A stretch of DNA of 64,000 nt from UBA10348 sp002469915 (lineage in GTDB: Bacteria; Bacteroidota; Rhodothermia; Rhodothermales; UBA10348): contig JAQWHM010000019.1 of the NCBI GenBank assembly GCA_029249345.1, forward strand, positions 154,663 through 218,662. The letters are read 5' to 3'. The notes under the pieces were generated by a model, which saw nothing but the letters and a program-made list of their open reading frames with translations, was not told the DNA's origin and searched no databases. The position numbers were made by a program, and so were the translations under genes. Shown here in pieces: positions 9,315-18,939 of the stretch; within the stretch, counting starts at the first letter, position 1, and every line of letters begins with the position of its first letter.

Positions 9315-12266
9315 ATGATGAAACGATGGTTATTCATTCTAATAGCGCTAGCCACAATGGCTGCGTTTTCCACGGCTAATGCTCAGCAGGCGCTATTTTT
9401 TAACGAGATTAATGCCGATCCCGCCGGAGACCTGACTGGAGATGCAAATGGCGATGGAACTCGCAGCTCTTCTCAGGATGAGTTTGTCGAGCTAGCCAAC
9501 ATGAGTGCAGACTCCTTGGACCTGACCGGATGGATGTTGGGAGACGATGAAGCAATTAACTTCACCTTTCCGGACGGCTATAAGCTTGCTCCGCGACATT
9601 TGCTGGTCGTTTTTGGAGGAGGGGATGTAACTGGTATTGACGGATACAATGCCGATCCTCTATTGACTAGAGTGTTCAGTGCAGATAGTACGGTCGGTAA
9701 TGGGCTTGCTAACGGCGGGGAATATTTGGTACTCAAATCGCCAGATGGTACAGCAGATACCTATGCCGGTTATGGATCAAAAGTCGGTCTGGGTGCTCCT
9801 GCAACGGCAGCGACAGACGGTATTACGTTCGAATATGGTACGGATGTCAATGCTCCAGCCAATGATAACCAGTCTGTAACTCGATCTCCCGATGGAAATA
9901 CGACAGATGCAGAACCGTGGGCATTACATTCCACTGTTAGTTCTGCTCTCTTCTCTCCAGGGGTCACCGTCAGCGGTACGAACGTAATTCCCATACCTCC
10001 ACCGACACTGACGGTGATCATTAATGAGATTTTGGCTGATCCGGCATCGGACACTGCGGGTGACGCTAATGGAGATGGAATTCGTAGCTCCTCTCAGGAC
10101 GAATTTGTGGAGTTGGCCAACGTCTCGTCTGACCCCGTAGACTTGACAGGATGGAAATTGGGAGATGATGAAGCCGTCAATTTCACGTTCCCAGATGGTT
10201 ACATGATGGCTCCTCGTAGTTTTCTAGTCGTATTTGGCGGTGGTGATGTGACCGGTGTTGATGGGTATGATGCAGATCCTCTAGTGACACGGGTTTTCAG
10301 TGCAGACAGTACAGTTGGTAACGGTCTGGCAAATGGTGGAGAAATCATCCTTCTCCACTCAGCTGATGGTTCCTACGATACATGGTTGGCTTACGGAAGT
10401 AAGGCTGCCACGGGCGGACCACCCAATGCGGATAATTATCAGATCCAAATTGATGTCGGTGCCGCTGCAAATGCAGATAATAGTATTACGCGTTTTCCAG
10501 ATGGAAACGTCAATATTTTAGATCCCTTCGTACAGCATCTGACGGTCGCGAATGCTGCTTTTTCTCCTAATACAACTATTGATGGTCGCTCCGCAGTTCC
10601 GCCACCTCAGCCTCAGGTTACTGTCGTTATAAACGAAGTATTGGCCGATGCCATGGGAGCTGGTGATGCAAACGGTGACAGTGTAATCAATGCAAGCGAA
10701 GATCAGTTTATCGAGATCGTTAATACGAGCGAGGATACTGCAGTAGACCTTGGAGGCTGGCATGTGGGCGATGAGAGTGGGATGACGTTTACCTTCCCCG
10801 CGGGTTACATGCTTGCAAAACAAGCTATGGTCGCTGTCTTTGGTGGCGGAGATGTATCCGGTGCACCGGGCTACTCTGCCGATCCAATGTTGACGCGTGT
10901 CTTTGCAGCAAGCGGTGCTCTCGGAGATGGATTGGACGCTGCTGGTGACTTTGCTGTCCTCGCGTCAGGCGATGGCTCGTACGATGCTTATGTTGCATTT
11001 GGCTCGAAAGCGGCTACCGGAGATCCCGCTATCAGTACTATGCCGGATGCAGAATGGGAGTTTGCCACATCTACGTCGGCAGCTGCTGATCAACAGACGT
11101 CGATTACCCGAAATCCAGATGGCAATATTTTGGCCCAAGATCCGTTCGTCTTGCACTCTTCAATAAGCCAGGTGGCTTATTCTCCGGCTCAGACGACTGA
11201 TGCGCTAAATTCCTTGGATGATTTCGTAGATGTTGAGCATCCATGGGGTACGGGCTATGCAATGCATTTCAATTGGTGGGAGCGTGATCGCGTTGAAATT
11301 CGTGATGCGGCTTCTCTCTTTCCGCTACGAATGGACCAGGGAACGGTAGAAATGTGGTTTCGTCCAGATTCAGTTCTCACAGACGATACCCATGCCCCTG
11401 ACTGGACTTATCTATTCGGCAAAAACATTGGTGGGAATAATCCGGGTGATCTTGGACTCGGTTGGCGACGTAGCGAGGGTCGCATGATTTTCTTCATGCA
11501 GGACGGCACAACCACAATAAACCTCGAACAAAGCCAAAAAGTAGATGAAGTGTTTTTCCCTCGCTGGTATCACGTAGCCGTAACGTGGAATACTGCGGAT
11601 TCGATGCGCATTTTCTTGGACGGTGAGCAGAAGGCAGCCATAGAGTCTGCAGTGCCCTTGCTGGGTGGCGTAATGCCTATGGCGATCGGAAATGGGGCCG
11701 CAGACCTGTGGAACTCACGCTTTGAAGGATTCCGTGGAATGATTGACGAAGTTCGCGTTTCCGTTGTGGAACGGTATACAGAGAACTTTGACCTTCCGAC
11801 GGCACCTTACGCTAATGACGCATTGACGTTGGCATTGTGGCACTTTGACGAAGGAAGTGGTGAGACTACCGCGGATGCAACGGGCAATGGCTTTGTTGGC
11901 TCTTTAGGCGGCTTGGACGTAGATGGAAATCCCGATTCCGCTTCGCTTCCAAGTTGGGTGGAGGTGTCGACAATTGTAGCAACCGAAACAACGGAGCTTC
12001 CGCTACAATTTGAGCTATCTCAGAATTATCCTAATCCGTTCAACCCGTCAACTGCCATCGAATACCTGGTTCCGGCAGTTTCGAAAGTAGATATCCATGT
12101 ATACAACGTCCTAGGTCAGCGTATTACAACCTTGGTTTCAGGTGAACATGCTGCCGGTGTGCATCAGGTAACATTTGATGCATCCAGGTATGCGAGCGGA
12201 ATGTATTTCTATACGCTTCGTTCGGGCACAACACTGCTAACTCAGAAGATGTTGCTGATCAAATAG
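9315..12266 (+). CDS. Secreted protein: three lamin-tail domains, LamG-like domain, T9SS domain
   Basis: A 983-residue protein with a signal peptide (AAFSTANAQQ). Three tandem lamin-tail-domain repeats start near residues 26, 233 and 434, each with FNEINADP- or INEILADP-like openings, GDANGDG, FVELAN and a WxLGDDEA strand. Repeats 1 and 2 are also very similar in DNA, pointing to recent duplication. A LamG/concanavalin-like domain covers about 635-840 (GTVEMWFRPDS, VTWNTADSMRIFLDG). The C-terminus (LSQNYPNPFNPSTAIEY to LLTQKMLLIK) is a T9SS type A signal. In bacteria LTDs occur in secreted nucleases and adhesins, but no nuclease domain is visible here. A surface-binding role is likely. Confidence 0.85.
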   Translation: MMKRWLFILIALATMAAFSTANAQQALFFNEINADPAGDLTGDANGDGTRSSSQDEFVELANMSADSLDLTGWMLGDDEAINFTFPDGYKLAPRHLLVVFGGGDVTGIDGYNADPLLTRVFSADSTVGNGLANGGEYLVLKSPDGTADTYAGYGSKVGLGAPATAATDGITFEYGTDVNAPANDNQSVTRSPDGNTTDAEPWALHSTVSSALFSPGVTVSGTNVIPIPPPTLTVIINEILADPASDTAGDANGDGIRSSSQDEFVELANVSSDPVDLTGWKLGDDEAVNFTFPDGYMMAPRSFLVVFGGGDVTGVDGYDADPLVTRVFSADSTVGNGLANGGEIILLHSADGSYDTWLAYGSKAATGGPPNADNYQIQIDVGAAANADNSITRFPDGNVNILDPFVQHLTVANAAFSPNTTIDGRSAVPPPQPQVTVVINEVLADAMGAGDANGDSVINASEDQFIEIVNTSEDTAVDLGGWHVGDESGMTFTFPAGYMLAKQAMVAVFGGGDVSGAPGYSADPMLTRVFAASGALGDGLDAAGDFAVLASGDGSYDAYVAFGSKAATGDPAISTMPDAEWEFATSTSAAADQQTSITRNPDGNILAQDPFVLHSSISQVAYSPAQTTDALNSLDDFVDVEHPWGTGYAMHFNWWERDRVEIRDAASLFPLRMDQGTVEMWFRPDSVLTDDTHAPDWTYLFGKNIGGNNPGDLGLGWRRSEGRMIFFMQDGTTTINLEQSQKVDEVFFPRWYHVAVTWNTADSMRIFLDGEQKAAIESAVPLLGGVMPMAIGNGAADLWNSRFEGFRGMIDEVRVSVVERYTENFDLPTAPYANDALTLALWHFDEGSGETTADATGNGFVGSLGGLDVDGNPDSASLPSWVEVSTIVATETTELPLQFELSQNYPNPFNPSTAIEYLVPAVSKVDIHVYNVLGQRITTLVSGEHAAGVHQVTFDASRYASGMYFYTLRSGTTLLTQKMLLIK

Positions 12267-12269
12267 CGT

Positions 12270-14258
12270 ATGTATAAAGTCTTTAGGTGTGCACTTGTAA
12301 TGGTTCTGTTCGCGTTGTCCGCTGGCCACGAGGCCAGCGGACAGGCGACGGCCATTCTATTCCGATATTTGCCAGAGGGAGGCGAGTTAACGTCTTCCGT
12401 AATCTTGAAGGATGTTGAGGAAGGACCATTCATTGATCCGGTAGAATTTGCTGCGCGAAATCCCGGAGGTTGGGGAATGAAAGCGCCTAGTTCAGCCGAG
12501 TTCGAGGCACCTGCATCAACGATTCGAAGTCTGGAAACTCAGGATTTCTCTCAACCTTTCGGCCCCCAGATGACGGCGGAAGTATGGTTTCGAGGCCAGG
12601 AAGCAATTCAGACCTCCACCCTGCTTTCTAATCGTATTTCCGAGAGTGAAGGATTTACGATTGGTCTGGAAAATGACGTTCCTTTCGTGGAGTTTGCGAT
12701 TCAAAACTCAACCTTTCGATTGGATGCGGATGGACCTGTGGAGCTTGACAAAAATGCGTGGGTAGCAGCCAACATTATGTATTGGCAAGGAACGCTGACA
12801 CTCCGTCTTTTTGTAGATGGTGTTCAGCATGCAGCTGCCGAGGAACAGCTCTCTATACCCAGTCCCTACTCGATTTCACATCCCGTGATGGTTGGATCAT
12901 CGGCAACGGGAGATGTCGAAAGTCCAACATTGACCGGGACGTTTACTGGTCAACTATTCGCCGCGGTTATCAGAGGCTATTCCGCGCCGGACGAATATCT
13001 TACTTCCGGTATTCCTCACGATGGGAGTGCATACTTCGGAATGCCGGCCTACCACGATTACCCACTTGATAATCAGCGTCTCCCTGCGGATCTGAGGATT
13101 CAGCAATCCCCTGTTGAGATTCAGAAGCGGTTTTTCCTTCCGTATACGAACGATTTATACATCCCGCAAGGAACGGCTACGAATGTCGAAGAGATCGATG
13201 GAGAAGAAATTCCATTTGTCTACGTCTCGTATTACCATCGTACCCGCCAAGGGACGATTGAATTGCAGCACTCCATTGTTGTTGAAATGAATGCCCGCAC
13301 AGGATTGGTGCGTCGTACGTTTCGGCTTATGGGCCAACTGGGATACTCTCATGCAGGAGGCATTGCCTATTCACATGACGCGATATACGTTTCCTCATCC
13401 AGTGTAATTGAGCGGTATCCTCTGCCCCAATGGGATGCATCAAATCCGTTGAAATACGTGGATCTGGAAGCCGATGTTAATGGGACTATCCAGACACCGT
13501 CAAAAGCGTCGTTTATCTCAGCATTTCGCGACACACTTTGGGTGGGGGATTACCGTACTTCCTCAGATACAGCGCCTTTTCTCTTTGCGCACGCCCTTGA
13601 TGAGAATGGCCGTCCGAATCCTCAGCCAGCCTACCGGTTTCCAATTACCAGACGAATTCAAGGTGTGGATCTTTTCGAGGCGCCTCAGGGAACGGTTGTC
13701 GTTCTTTCCAGGAATCGATCTTCTTCGACGGCTGAGTTGCTTCGATACCGTCTTGATGCTCTTTCTCCAACAAGTATCGTCTCTCCTGATTCCACCGTTA
13801 TAATGCCGCACGGCATCGAAGATCTATCATTCCTCCCAGATGGCTCTCTATGGACCAATTCAGAATCGGGTACGGACTATTATCAGCGTAAACCGAGCGG
13901 GGGGTGGTCCAGCTACTATCCGTTTGTATACAGCATTCCTGCATCCTCTATTCTAGGCACAACGGTGTCCACCAAGCTGGATGAGCTCCCCAGAAGTGGA
14001 AATCTTGATGTTGGGGTATTTCCTAACCCATTTGTAGACAGGCTCAACATATCACTTAATGGTGGTGCGGATCGACTCGTGTCTATTTTTGTCGTGGATT
14101 TACTAGGACGTCGCGTAGCAACGTTGGCCGAAGGCAAACGGGCCGGGGACATTGGCACAGTGACCTGGAATGCCGGGGAGGTGCCTGCCGGTATGTATTT
14201 CACCGTGGTTAATGATGGGTTTCGATACACTGTTAAGTCGGTTATTCACACCAACTAA
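12270..14258 (+). CDS. Secreted LamG-like protein with T9SS-type C-terminus
   Basis: A 662-residue protein with a signal peptide ending near HEASGQ. A LamG-like jelly-roll follows (about 60-250; PQMTAEVWFRGQE, LRLFVDGVQHAA), then a propeller-like region (about 270-560; GGIAYSHDAIYVSSSS, FLPDGSLWTNSE). The C-terminus (VGVFPNPFVDRLNISL, DLLGRRVATL, AGMYFTVV) resembles a T9SS type A sorting domain. It starts 3 nt after the preceding stop and overlaps the next start by one base. It may bind or cleave a polymer at the surface, but no catalytic motif is recognisable. The signal-peptide coding region contains a perfect 12-bp hairpin (12316-12343). Confidence 0.72.
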   Translation: MYKVFRCALVMVLFALSAGHEASGQATAILFRYLPEGGELTSSVILKDVEEGPFIDPVEFAARNPGGWGMKAPSSAEFEAPASTIRSLETQDFSQPFGPQMTAEVWFRGQEAIQTSTLLSNRISESEGFTIGLENDVPFVEFAIQNSTFRLDADGPVELDKNAWVAANIMYWQGTLTLRLFVDGVQHAAAEEQLSIPSPYSISHPVMVGSSATGDVESPTLTGTFTGQLFAAVIRGYSAPDEYLTSGIPHDGSAYFGMPAYHDYPLDNQRLPADLRIQQSPVEIQKRFFLPYTNDLYIPQGTATNVEEIDGEEIPFVYVSYYHRTRQGTIELQHSIVVEMNARTGLVRRTFRLMGQLGYSHAGGIAYSHDAIYVSSSSVIERYPLPQWDASNPLKYVDLEADVNGTIQTPSKASFISAFRDTLWVGDYRTSSDTAPFLFAHALDENGRPNPQPAYRFPITRRIQGVDLFEAPQGTVVVLSRNRSSSTAELLRYRLDALSPTSIVSPDSTVIMPHGIEDLSFLPDGSLWTNSESGTDYYQRKPSGGWSSYYPFVYSIPASSILGTTVSTKLDELPRSGNLDVGVFPNPFVDRLNISLNGGADRLVSIFVVDLLGRRVATLAEGKRAGDIGTVTWNAGEVPAGMYFTVVNDGFRYTVKSVIHTN

Positions 14259-15775
14259 TGGTCTCCCGGTTCTCATATCTGTGGATCGTACTACTGGTAC
14301 TTGGAGGGTGTAACTCGGAGAATCACGATTCAGAGATTCTTGTCAGGGTAGGAAGTGCTTCCATCACGGTTAAGGAGTTTAATCAGGATTTTGAACAGGG
14401 CTTCCCTGAACTCAAGCAGGGATCAGATCCCCAAATGGCCTATTTAGAGCGCATGATTGCGGAACAGCTCTTGGCTCAGGCTGGATATCGTATCAGTTTG
14501 GATTCTTTAGCTCTCGTGCAAGGCCAAATTAAAAGCTTGACGGAAGAGCTTCTGGTAGGGCGCGTGTTTGAAGAAGATGCTGCGCGTTCAGTCGTAGTAA
14601 CACCTGCTGATATTGATTCCCTTCGCAGGTTGGACGCGATTCAAATCGCATTACGATTCTTGCCTGCATCAGATTTAGAGTCTGCTGAGCAGCTTCGGAC
14701 AGCCTATGTTGAAAATGGATTCTATTCGGCCGTTGCACAACTGTCTGCCAGCGAAGAAGGGATGCATCATCTACGACCGCAAGACTTGGAAACTGATTTG
14801 GTCTCTCCGTCTTCTTTGGATCCCGTTGTTTGGGAAGCAATTCGTACTCTACCACTCGAACAGGTTTCGTCTCCTATTTCCTATCGAGGAGGATTTCTTC
14901 TAGTGGAGGTGATGGATATTCTCAGAACACCCATTACTGCCGAGCCTGGGGTCGAAGAATGGGCGCGTTACGAGCAGGTAGCTTTCGCTGAAAAATCCCG
15001 TACAGCAGCTCGTTCACTGATTCAGCGCACCGTCGCTGATAGAGATCTCCGTCTGAAAGGAGCTGCTTTCAGACGGCTTGAGCAGGCCCTGTGGAATTGG
15101 CTCTCAAAAGGCCAGGAAAATGAAAAAACAGGGACTCTTAGTCTTTGGCATCGTCTCGCCATGGATTCAACGTCAGCGACTGAGGCTGTACGGAATCTGG
15201 AGGCGCAGACCATTATGGAAACGAGTGAACGGTCATGGACCGTCGCTGAGTTTTTAGCTGATTATCCTCATAATCGATATCCACTTTCTCTTCGCTCACA
15301 AGACGAATTCAGGAGTGACTATTACAACGCGTTTGGACTTTTAGTGAGGGATCGGTTATTCATTCGAAAAGCCCTGGATGAAGGGTTTGATGAGACCCCT
15401 GAGCTTGTTGTCGAGGTCGAACGCTGGACAGATAAGTGGGTCTACGAAGCATACAAAAACCAGGTCGCAGATAGGATTACTGTCGCAGAGGAGGACCTTC
15501 TTCTTTATTTCGAGAGATATCGGTCTGATTGGCCTGATGACGTATCTCTAGAGTCTGTACGCGTTGAAGTAGAGGATCAAGTACGCCGGGCGAAGATGAT
15601 CGCCGCTTTAGACCGTGAACTGATTGATCTTCGCATGCAGATCCCCGTCGAGATAGACTACAGTGTTCTAGAGCAAGTGAACAGTACTGCACTCGACTTG
15701 CATTCTCCTTCCGTTCAGTTGTTTAAAGCCAGTACCGGTCGCCCAGCGTGGCCAGTTACTGACTATGGACTCTAA
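14258..15775 (+). CDS. PpiC/SurA-like periplasmic foldase lipoprotein
   Basis: A 505-residue protein with a lipobox-like signal (LVLGGC, Cys18). RVGSASITVKEFNQDFEQG begins a SurA-N-like chaperone region, followed by helical segments and a region resembling a parvulin domain (about 125-220; ALRFLPASDLESAEQL, LRPQDLETDL, ISYRGGFLLVEV). Proteins of this type chaperone outer-membrane barrels through the periplasm. Its place after a receptor, a PorV-like barrel and three secreted proteins suggests a dedicated assembly helper. Whether the isomerase active site is functional cannot be judged by eye. The gene contains a perfect 11-bp hairpin at 15049-15076. Confidence 0.7.
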   Translation: MVSRFSYLWIVLLVLGGCNSENHDSEILVRVGSASITVKEFNQDFEQGFPELKQGSDPQMAYLERMIAEQLLAQAGYRISLDSLALVQGQIKSLTEELLVGRVFEEDAARSVVVTPADIDSLRRLDAIQIALRFLPASDLESAEQLRTAYVENGFYSAVAQLSASEEGMHHLRPQDLETDLVSPSSLDPVVWEAIRTLPLEQVSSPISYRGGFLLVEVMDILRTPITAEPGVEEWARYEQVAFAEKSRTAARSLIQRTVADRDLRLKGAAFRRLEQALWNWLSKGQENEKTGTLSLWHRLAMDSTSATEAVRNLEAQTIMETSERSWTVAEFLADYPHNRYPLSLRSQDEFRSDYYNAFGLLVRDRLFIRKALDEGFDETPELVVEVERWTDKWVYEAYKNQVADRITVAEEDLLLYFERYRSDWPDDVSLESVRVEVEDQVRRAKMIAALDRELIDLRMQIPVEIDYSVLEQVNSTALDLHSPSVQLFKASTGRPAWPVTDYGL

Positions 15776-15793
15776 AACCAGACCTTAGCCGAT

Positions 15794-17296
15794 ATGAGAT
15801 ACATTCTTTCTCTTGACCAAGGCACGACCAGTTCTCGGGCCATCCTTTTTGACCGGAAAGGTAACATTGTAGAAGTAGCTCAGAAAGAGTTCACTCAGTT
15901 CTTTCCTCAACCCGGTTGGGTAGAGCACGATGCCACTGAGATATGGGAGACACAATTAGCGGTGACTCAGGAGGTGCTAAGGAGCGTGGGTTCGGATGGA
16001 TCAGATGTTGCAGGAATTGGGATTACGAACCAGCGTGAGACGACGGTTGTATGGGACCGAAGAACAGGTCAGCCCATTTCTAAAGCTATTGTGTGGCAAG
16101 ATCGTCGAACTGCAGGCTTTTGTGATGAGCTGAAGGAGGGAGGCTTAGAGGATGATGTGCGATCGAGGAGTGGCTTGGTCGTGGATGCATACTTTTCCGG
16201 GACCAAGGTCCGATGGATTCTGGATAACGTCCCCGGTTCGCGAGAAGCTGCAGAGGAAGGACATTTAGCATTTGGGACCATAGACAGTTGGCTCATCTGG
16301 AATTTGACCGGAGGAAGGGTCCACGCTACGGACCCCTCGAATGCGTCGCGTACCATGCTATATAACATTAATGAGCTGGAATGGGATGATGTACTTCTCA
16401 GTCTTCTGGATGTACCGAGCTCAATGCTTCCCGATGTTTATCCCTCAAGTGGGGTTGTTGGGACCTGCGAAAAGTCCCTTTTTGGTACTGAAATTCCAAT
16501 TTCTGGGATAGCTGGTGATCAACAGGCAGCGCTATTTGGTCAGGTGTGTGTGGATTCCGGAATGGTGAAGAATACTTACGGTACCGGGTGTTTCATGCTC
16601 ATGAATACAGGTGGGAGTGCGATTGAATCCCAAAACAATCTTCTTACAACCGTTGCGTGGCAGATCGGAAATGAGACTACCTATGCGTTGGAGGGTAGTG
16701 TTTTTATCGGAGGTGCTGTTGTGCAGTGGCTGCGGGATGGCTTGGGTATAATTGAGACCTCCTCGGACGTGGAGCAGCTTGCTGCGACTGTAGAGTCTAG
16801 CGAAGGTGTATACCTCGTTCCTGCGTTCGCAGGACTGGGCGCCCCTCACTGGGATCCGTATGCACGAGGTATACTCGTAGGATTGACCCGGGGATCTTCA
16901 GCAGCGCACATTGCGCGGGCTGCGTTGGACAGTATTGCATTTCAGAGCGCCGATCTGGTTCGCGCCATGGAAACCGATTCAGGCATTCAGCTTGCCAGTA
17001 TGAGAGTCGATGGAGGAGCAGCTGCCAACAATATTCTGATGCAGTTCCAAGCTGATCTATTGGGCGTTTCTGTGGTCCGACCTCGCATTGTGGAGACCAC
17101 AGCTCAAGGAGCGGCTTATTTAGCTGGATTGGCAGTTGGCTTTTGGAGCGGGATCCCTGAACTAAAGGCGCTTTGGGAAAAAGACCGAACATTTGATTCG
17201 CATATGTCTGAAGGCAAGCGAGAATCGCTAACTCAAACCTGGAAACGTGCTCTCGACCGGTCAAAAGGCTGGATAGAATCAAAGACGCATGAATGA
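15794..17296 (+). CDS. glpK: Glycerol kinase
   Basis: A 500-residue FGGY-family kinase, matching the usual length. Motifs are SLDQGTTSSRAILFDRKG at the N-terminus, GWVEHDATEIWETQ, ITNQRETTVVWDR, GIAGDQQAALFGQ (catalytic Asp region), NTYGTGCFMLMNTG (phosphate loop) and VDGGAAANNILMQFQADLLG. It phosphorylates glycerol with ATP to glycerol-3-phosphate in the cytoplasm, trapping glycerol brought in by GlpF. It lies 18 nt after the PpiC-like gene and overlaps glpD by 8 nt. Confidence 0.97.
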   Translation: MRYILSLDQGTTSSRAILFDRKGNIVEVAQKEFTQFFPQPGWVEHDATEIWETQLAVTQEVLRSVGSDGSDVAGIGITNQRETTVVWDRRTGQPISKAIVWQDRRTAGFCDELKEGGLEDDVRSRSGLVVDAYFSGTKVRWILDNVPGSREAAEEGHLAFGTIDSWLIWNLTGGRVHATDPSNASRTMLYNINELEWDDVLLSLLDVPSSMLPDVYPSSGVVGTCEKSLFGTEIPISGIAGDQQAALFGQVCVDSGMVKNTYGTGCFMLMNTGGSAIESQNNLLTTVAWQIGNETTYALEGSVFIGGAVVQWLRDGLGIIETSSDVEQLAATVESSEGVYLVPAFAGLGAPHWDPYARGILVGLTRGSSAAHIARAALDSIAFQSADLVRAMETDSGIQLASMRVDGGAAANNILMQFQADLLGVSVVRPRIVETTAQGAAYLAGLAVGFWSGIPELKALWEKDRTFDSHMSEGKRESLTQTWKRALDRSKGWIESKTHE

Positions 17297-18902
17297 CTCT
17301 AATTCCCAGCAACCCACCGCGATGAAGTCAGTAAGGCCCGCGGGTTCTCTCGATCGCGAAACTGCTCTTGTCGATGTGCGAGAGGGTGGTGTGTGGGACG
17401 TTGTGATCATCGGAGGAGGTGCAACAGGACTAGGGGCAGCAGTAGACGCGGCCTCACGCGGATTACGCACCCTCCTGCTTGAGCGTGATGACTTTGCAAA
17501 AGGAACTTCGAGTCGAAGTACAAAACTTGTTCATGGTGGCGTTCGCTATCTGAAACAAGGGCGCCTACTTATGGTGATGAAAGCGCTCCGTGAGCGGGAT
17601 AGGTTACTTGCGAATGCTCCTCATCTTGTCACTCTCGAACAATTTGTAGTGCCTTGTCGCAACTATGCAGAAATAGGATTCTATGCTGCCGGACTCAAAA
17701 TGTATGACCTACTAGCTGCGGGACGGGGTCTTCCATCTTCCCGCATACTGGGTCGTGGTGCAATCATCCAAAAACAGGAAGGGGTAAACCAAACTTCTCT
17801 TGCTGGAGGTATTCAATATTCGGATGGCCAGTTTGACGATGCGCGTTTGGCTCTTGTATTGGCTCAGACCTGTGTTCGAGAAGGAGGGACGGTTCTGAAT
17901 TACTGCAAGGTAACCGCTCTCTCAAAGAGTGCACAGATGGTAAATGTGCAGGCCATGGACGTAGAAACGGGCGAAGAGTTCAGCCTGATGGCTCGGAGCG
18001 TCGTTAATGCTACAGGAGTTTTTGCGGATGCTGTACGCAATATGGAGGGTTACGAGAAGGATCGTTTGATTCGAGCCAGTCAAGGTGTTCATTTGGTGCT
18101 GCCTCGAACATTTCTACCTGGATCGGCAGCCATCATGGTCCCCAGGACAGATGACGGACGGGTTTTGTTTTGTATCCCGTGGAAAGGGCATGTATTGTTG
18201 GGTACGACAGATACACCCGTGGAATCGATTGATTCCGAGCCACAAGCACTCGAGGAAGAGATTACTTTTTTGATAGAGCATGCTGGCAAGTATTTGAAGA
18301 AGGCTCCTTCTCGTTCTGATGTTTTGAGTGTTTTCGTGGGACTACGTCCCCTCATCGGTGACTTAGAAGGGCCGACGAAATCACTTTCTCGCGAGCATGT
18401 GATCAAGGTGTCAGAATCCGGTATGATTACTATTGCGGGAGGTAAATGGACCACCTATCGGCATATGGCTGAGCAGGTTATTGATCGAGTTTGCCAGCAG
18501 ATTGGAGCCTCTGATCGCAAGTGCATGACTCGAAATCTGTCTCTTTATGGTGCCAGTAATGATCATGATCATCAGAGGTTGTATAGTGAGTATGGCTCCG
18601 ACCGGGAAGCCGTTCTCGAAACCATTCGTGAAGAAGATCATGGTCAGGAACTCTTACATCCCGATCTTTCGTACGTTGTTGGGCAGGTAACCTGGGCGAT
18701 GCGATGTGAGATGGCTCGTACCGTGGAGGATGTGCTCGCTCGCCGAACACGTGCCCTCTTCCTTAATGCGGCTGCAAGCAAGAGTATGGCACCTGTAGTT
18801 GCACGCACAATGGCTGAATACTTGAATAGAGACTCGACCTGGATAGAGAACCAAGTTGCTTCCTTTACGTCGCTGGCTTCTCACTATGAGCTGCAACCCT
18901 GA
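17289..18902 (+). CDS. glpD: Aerobic glycerol-3-phosphate dehydrogenase
   Basis: A 537-residue FAD-dependent enzyme that oxidises glycerol-3-phosphate to DHAP and passes electrons to quinone at the inner membrane. The FAD dinucleotide-binding motif VVIIGGGATGLGAAVDAASR is at about residues 38-57. Further motifs are GTSSRSTKLVHGGVRYLKQG, VVNATGVFADAV and TIAGGKWTTYRHMAE. A GlpD C-terminal helical domain follows (about 395-530). It overlaps glpK by 8 nt, indicating translational coupling. Confidence 0.96.
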   Translation: MNDSNSQQPTAMKSVRPAGSLDRETALVDVREGGVWDVVIIGGGATGLGAAVDAASRGLRTLLLERDDFAKGTSSRSTKLVHGGVRYLKQGRLLMVMKALRERDRLLANAPHLVTLEQFVVPCRNYAEIGFYAAGLKMYDLLAAGRGLPSSRILGRGAIIQKQEGVNQTSLAGGIQYSDGQFDDARLALVLAQTCVREGGTVLNYCKVTALSKSAQMVNVQAMDVETGEEFSLMARSVVNATGVFADAVRNMEGYEKDRLIRASQGVHLVLPRTFLPGSAAIMVPRTDDGRVLFCIPWKGHVLLGTTDTPVESIDSEPQALEEEITFLIEHAGKYLKKAPSRSDVLSVFVGLRPLIGDLEGPTKSLSREHVIKVSESGMITIAGGKWTTYRHMAEQVIDRVCQQIGASDRKCMTRNLSLYGASNDHDHQRLYSEYGSDREAVLETIREEDHGQELLHPDLSYVVGQVTWAMRCEMARTVEDVLARRTRALFLNAAASKSMAPVVARTMAEYLNRDSTWIENQVASFTSLASHYELQP

Positions 18903-18939
18903 TTAGAGTTCAGGGATATAATTTCCTTCGTTAACTTTT

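Noticed and set aside
12270..14258. Assignment as a lipase or esterase to fit the glycerol operon
   Set aside because: No GxSxG nucleophile context with a matching Asp/His was found; LamG and propeller features fit better.
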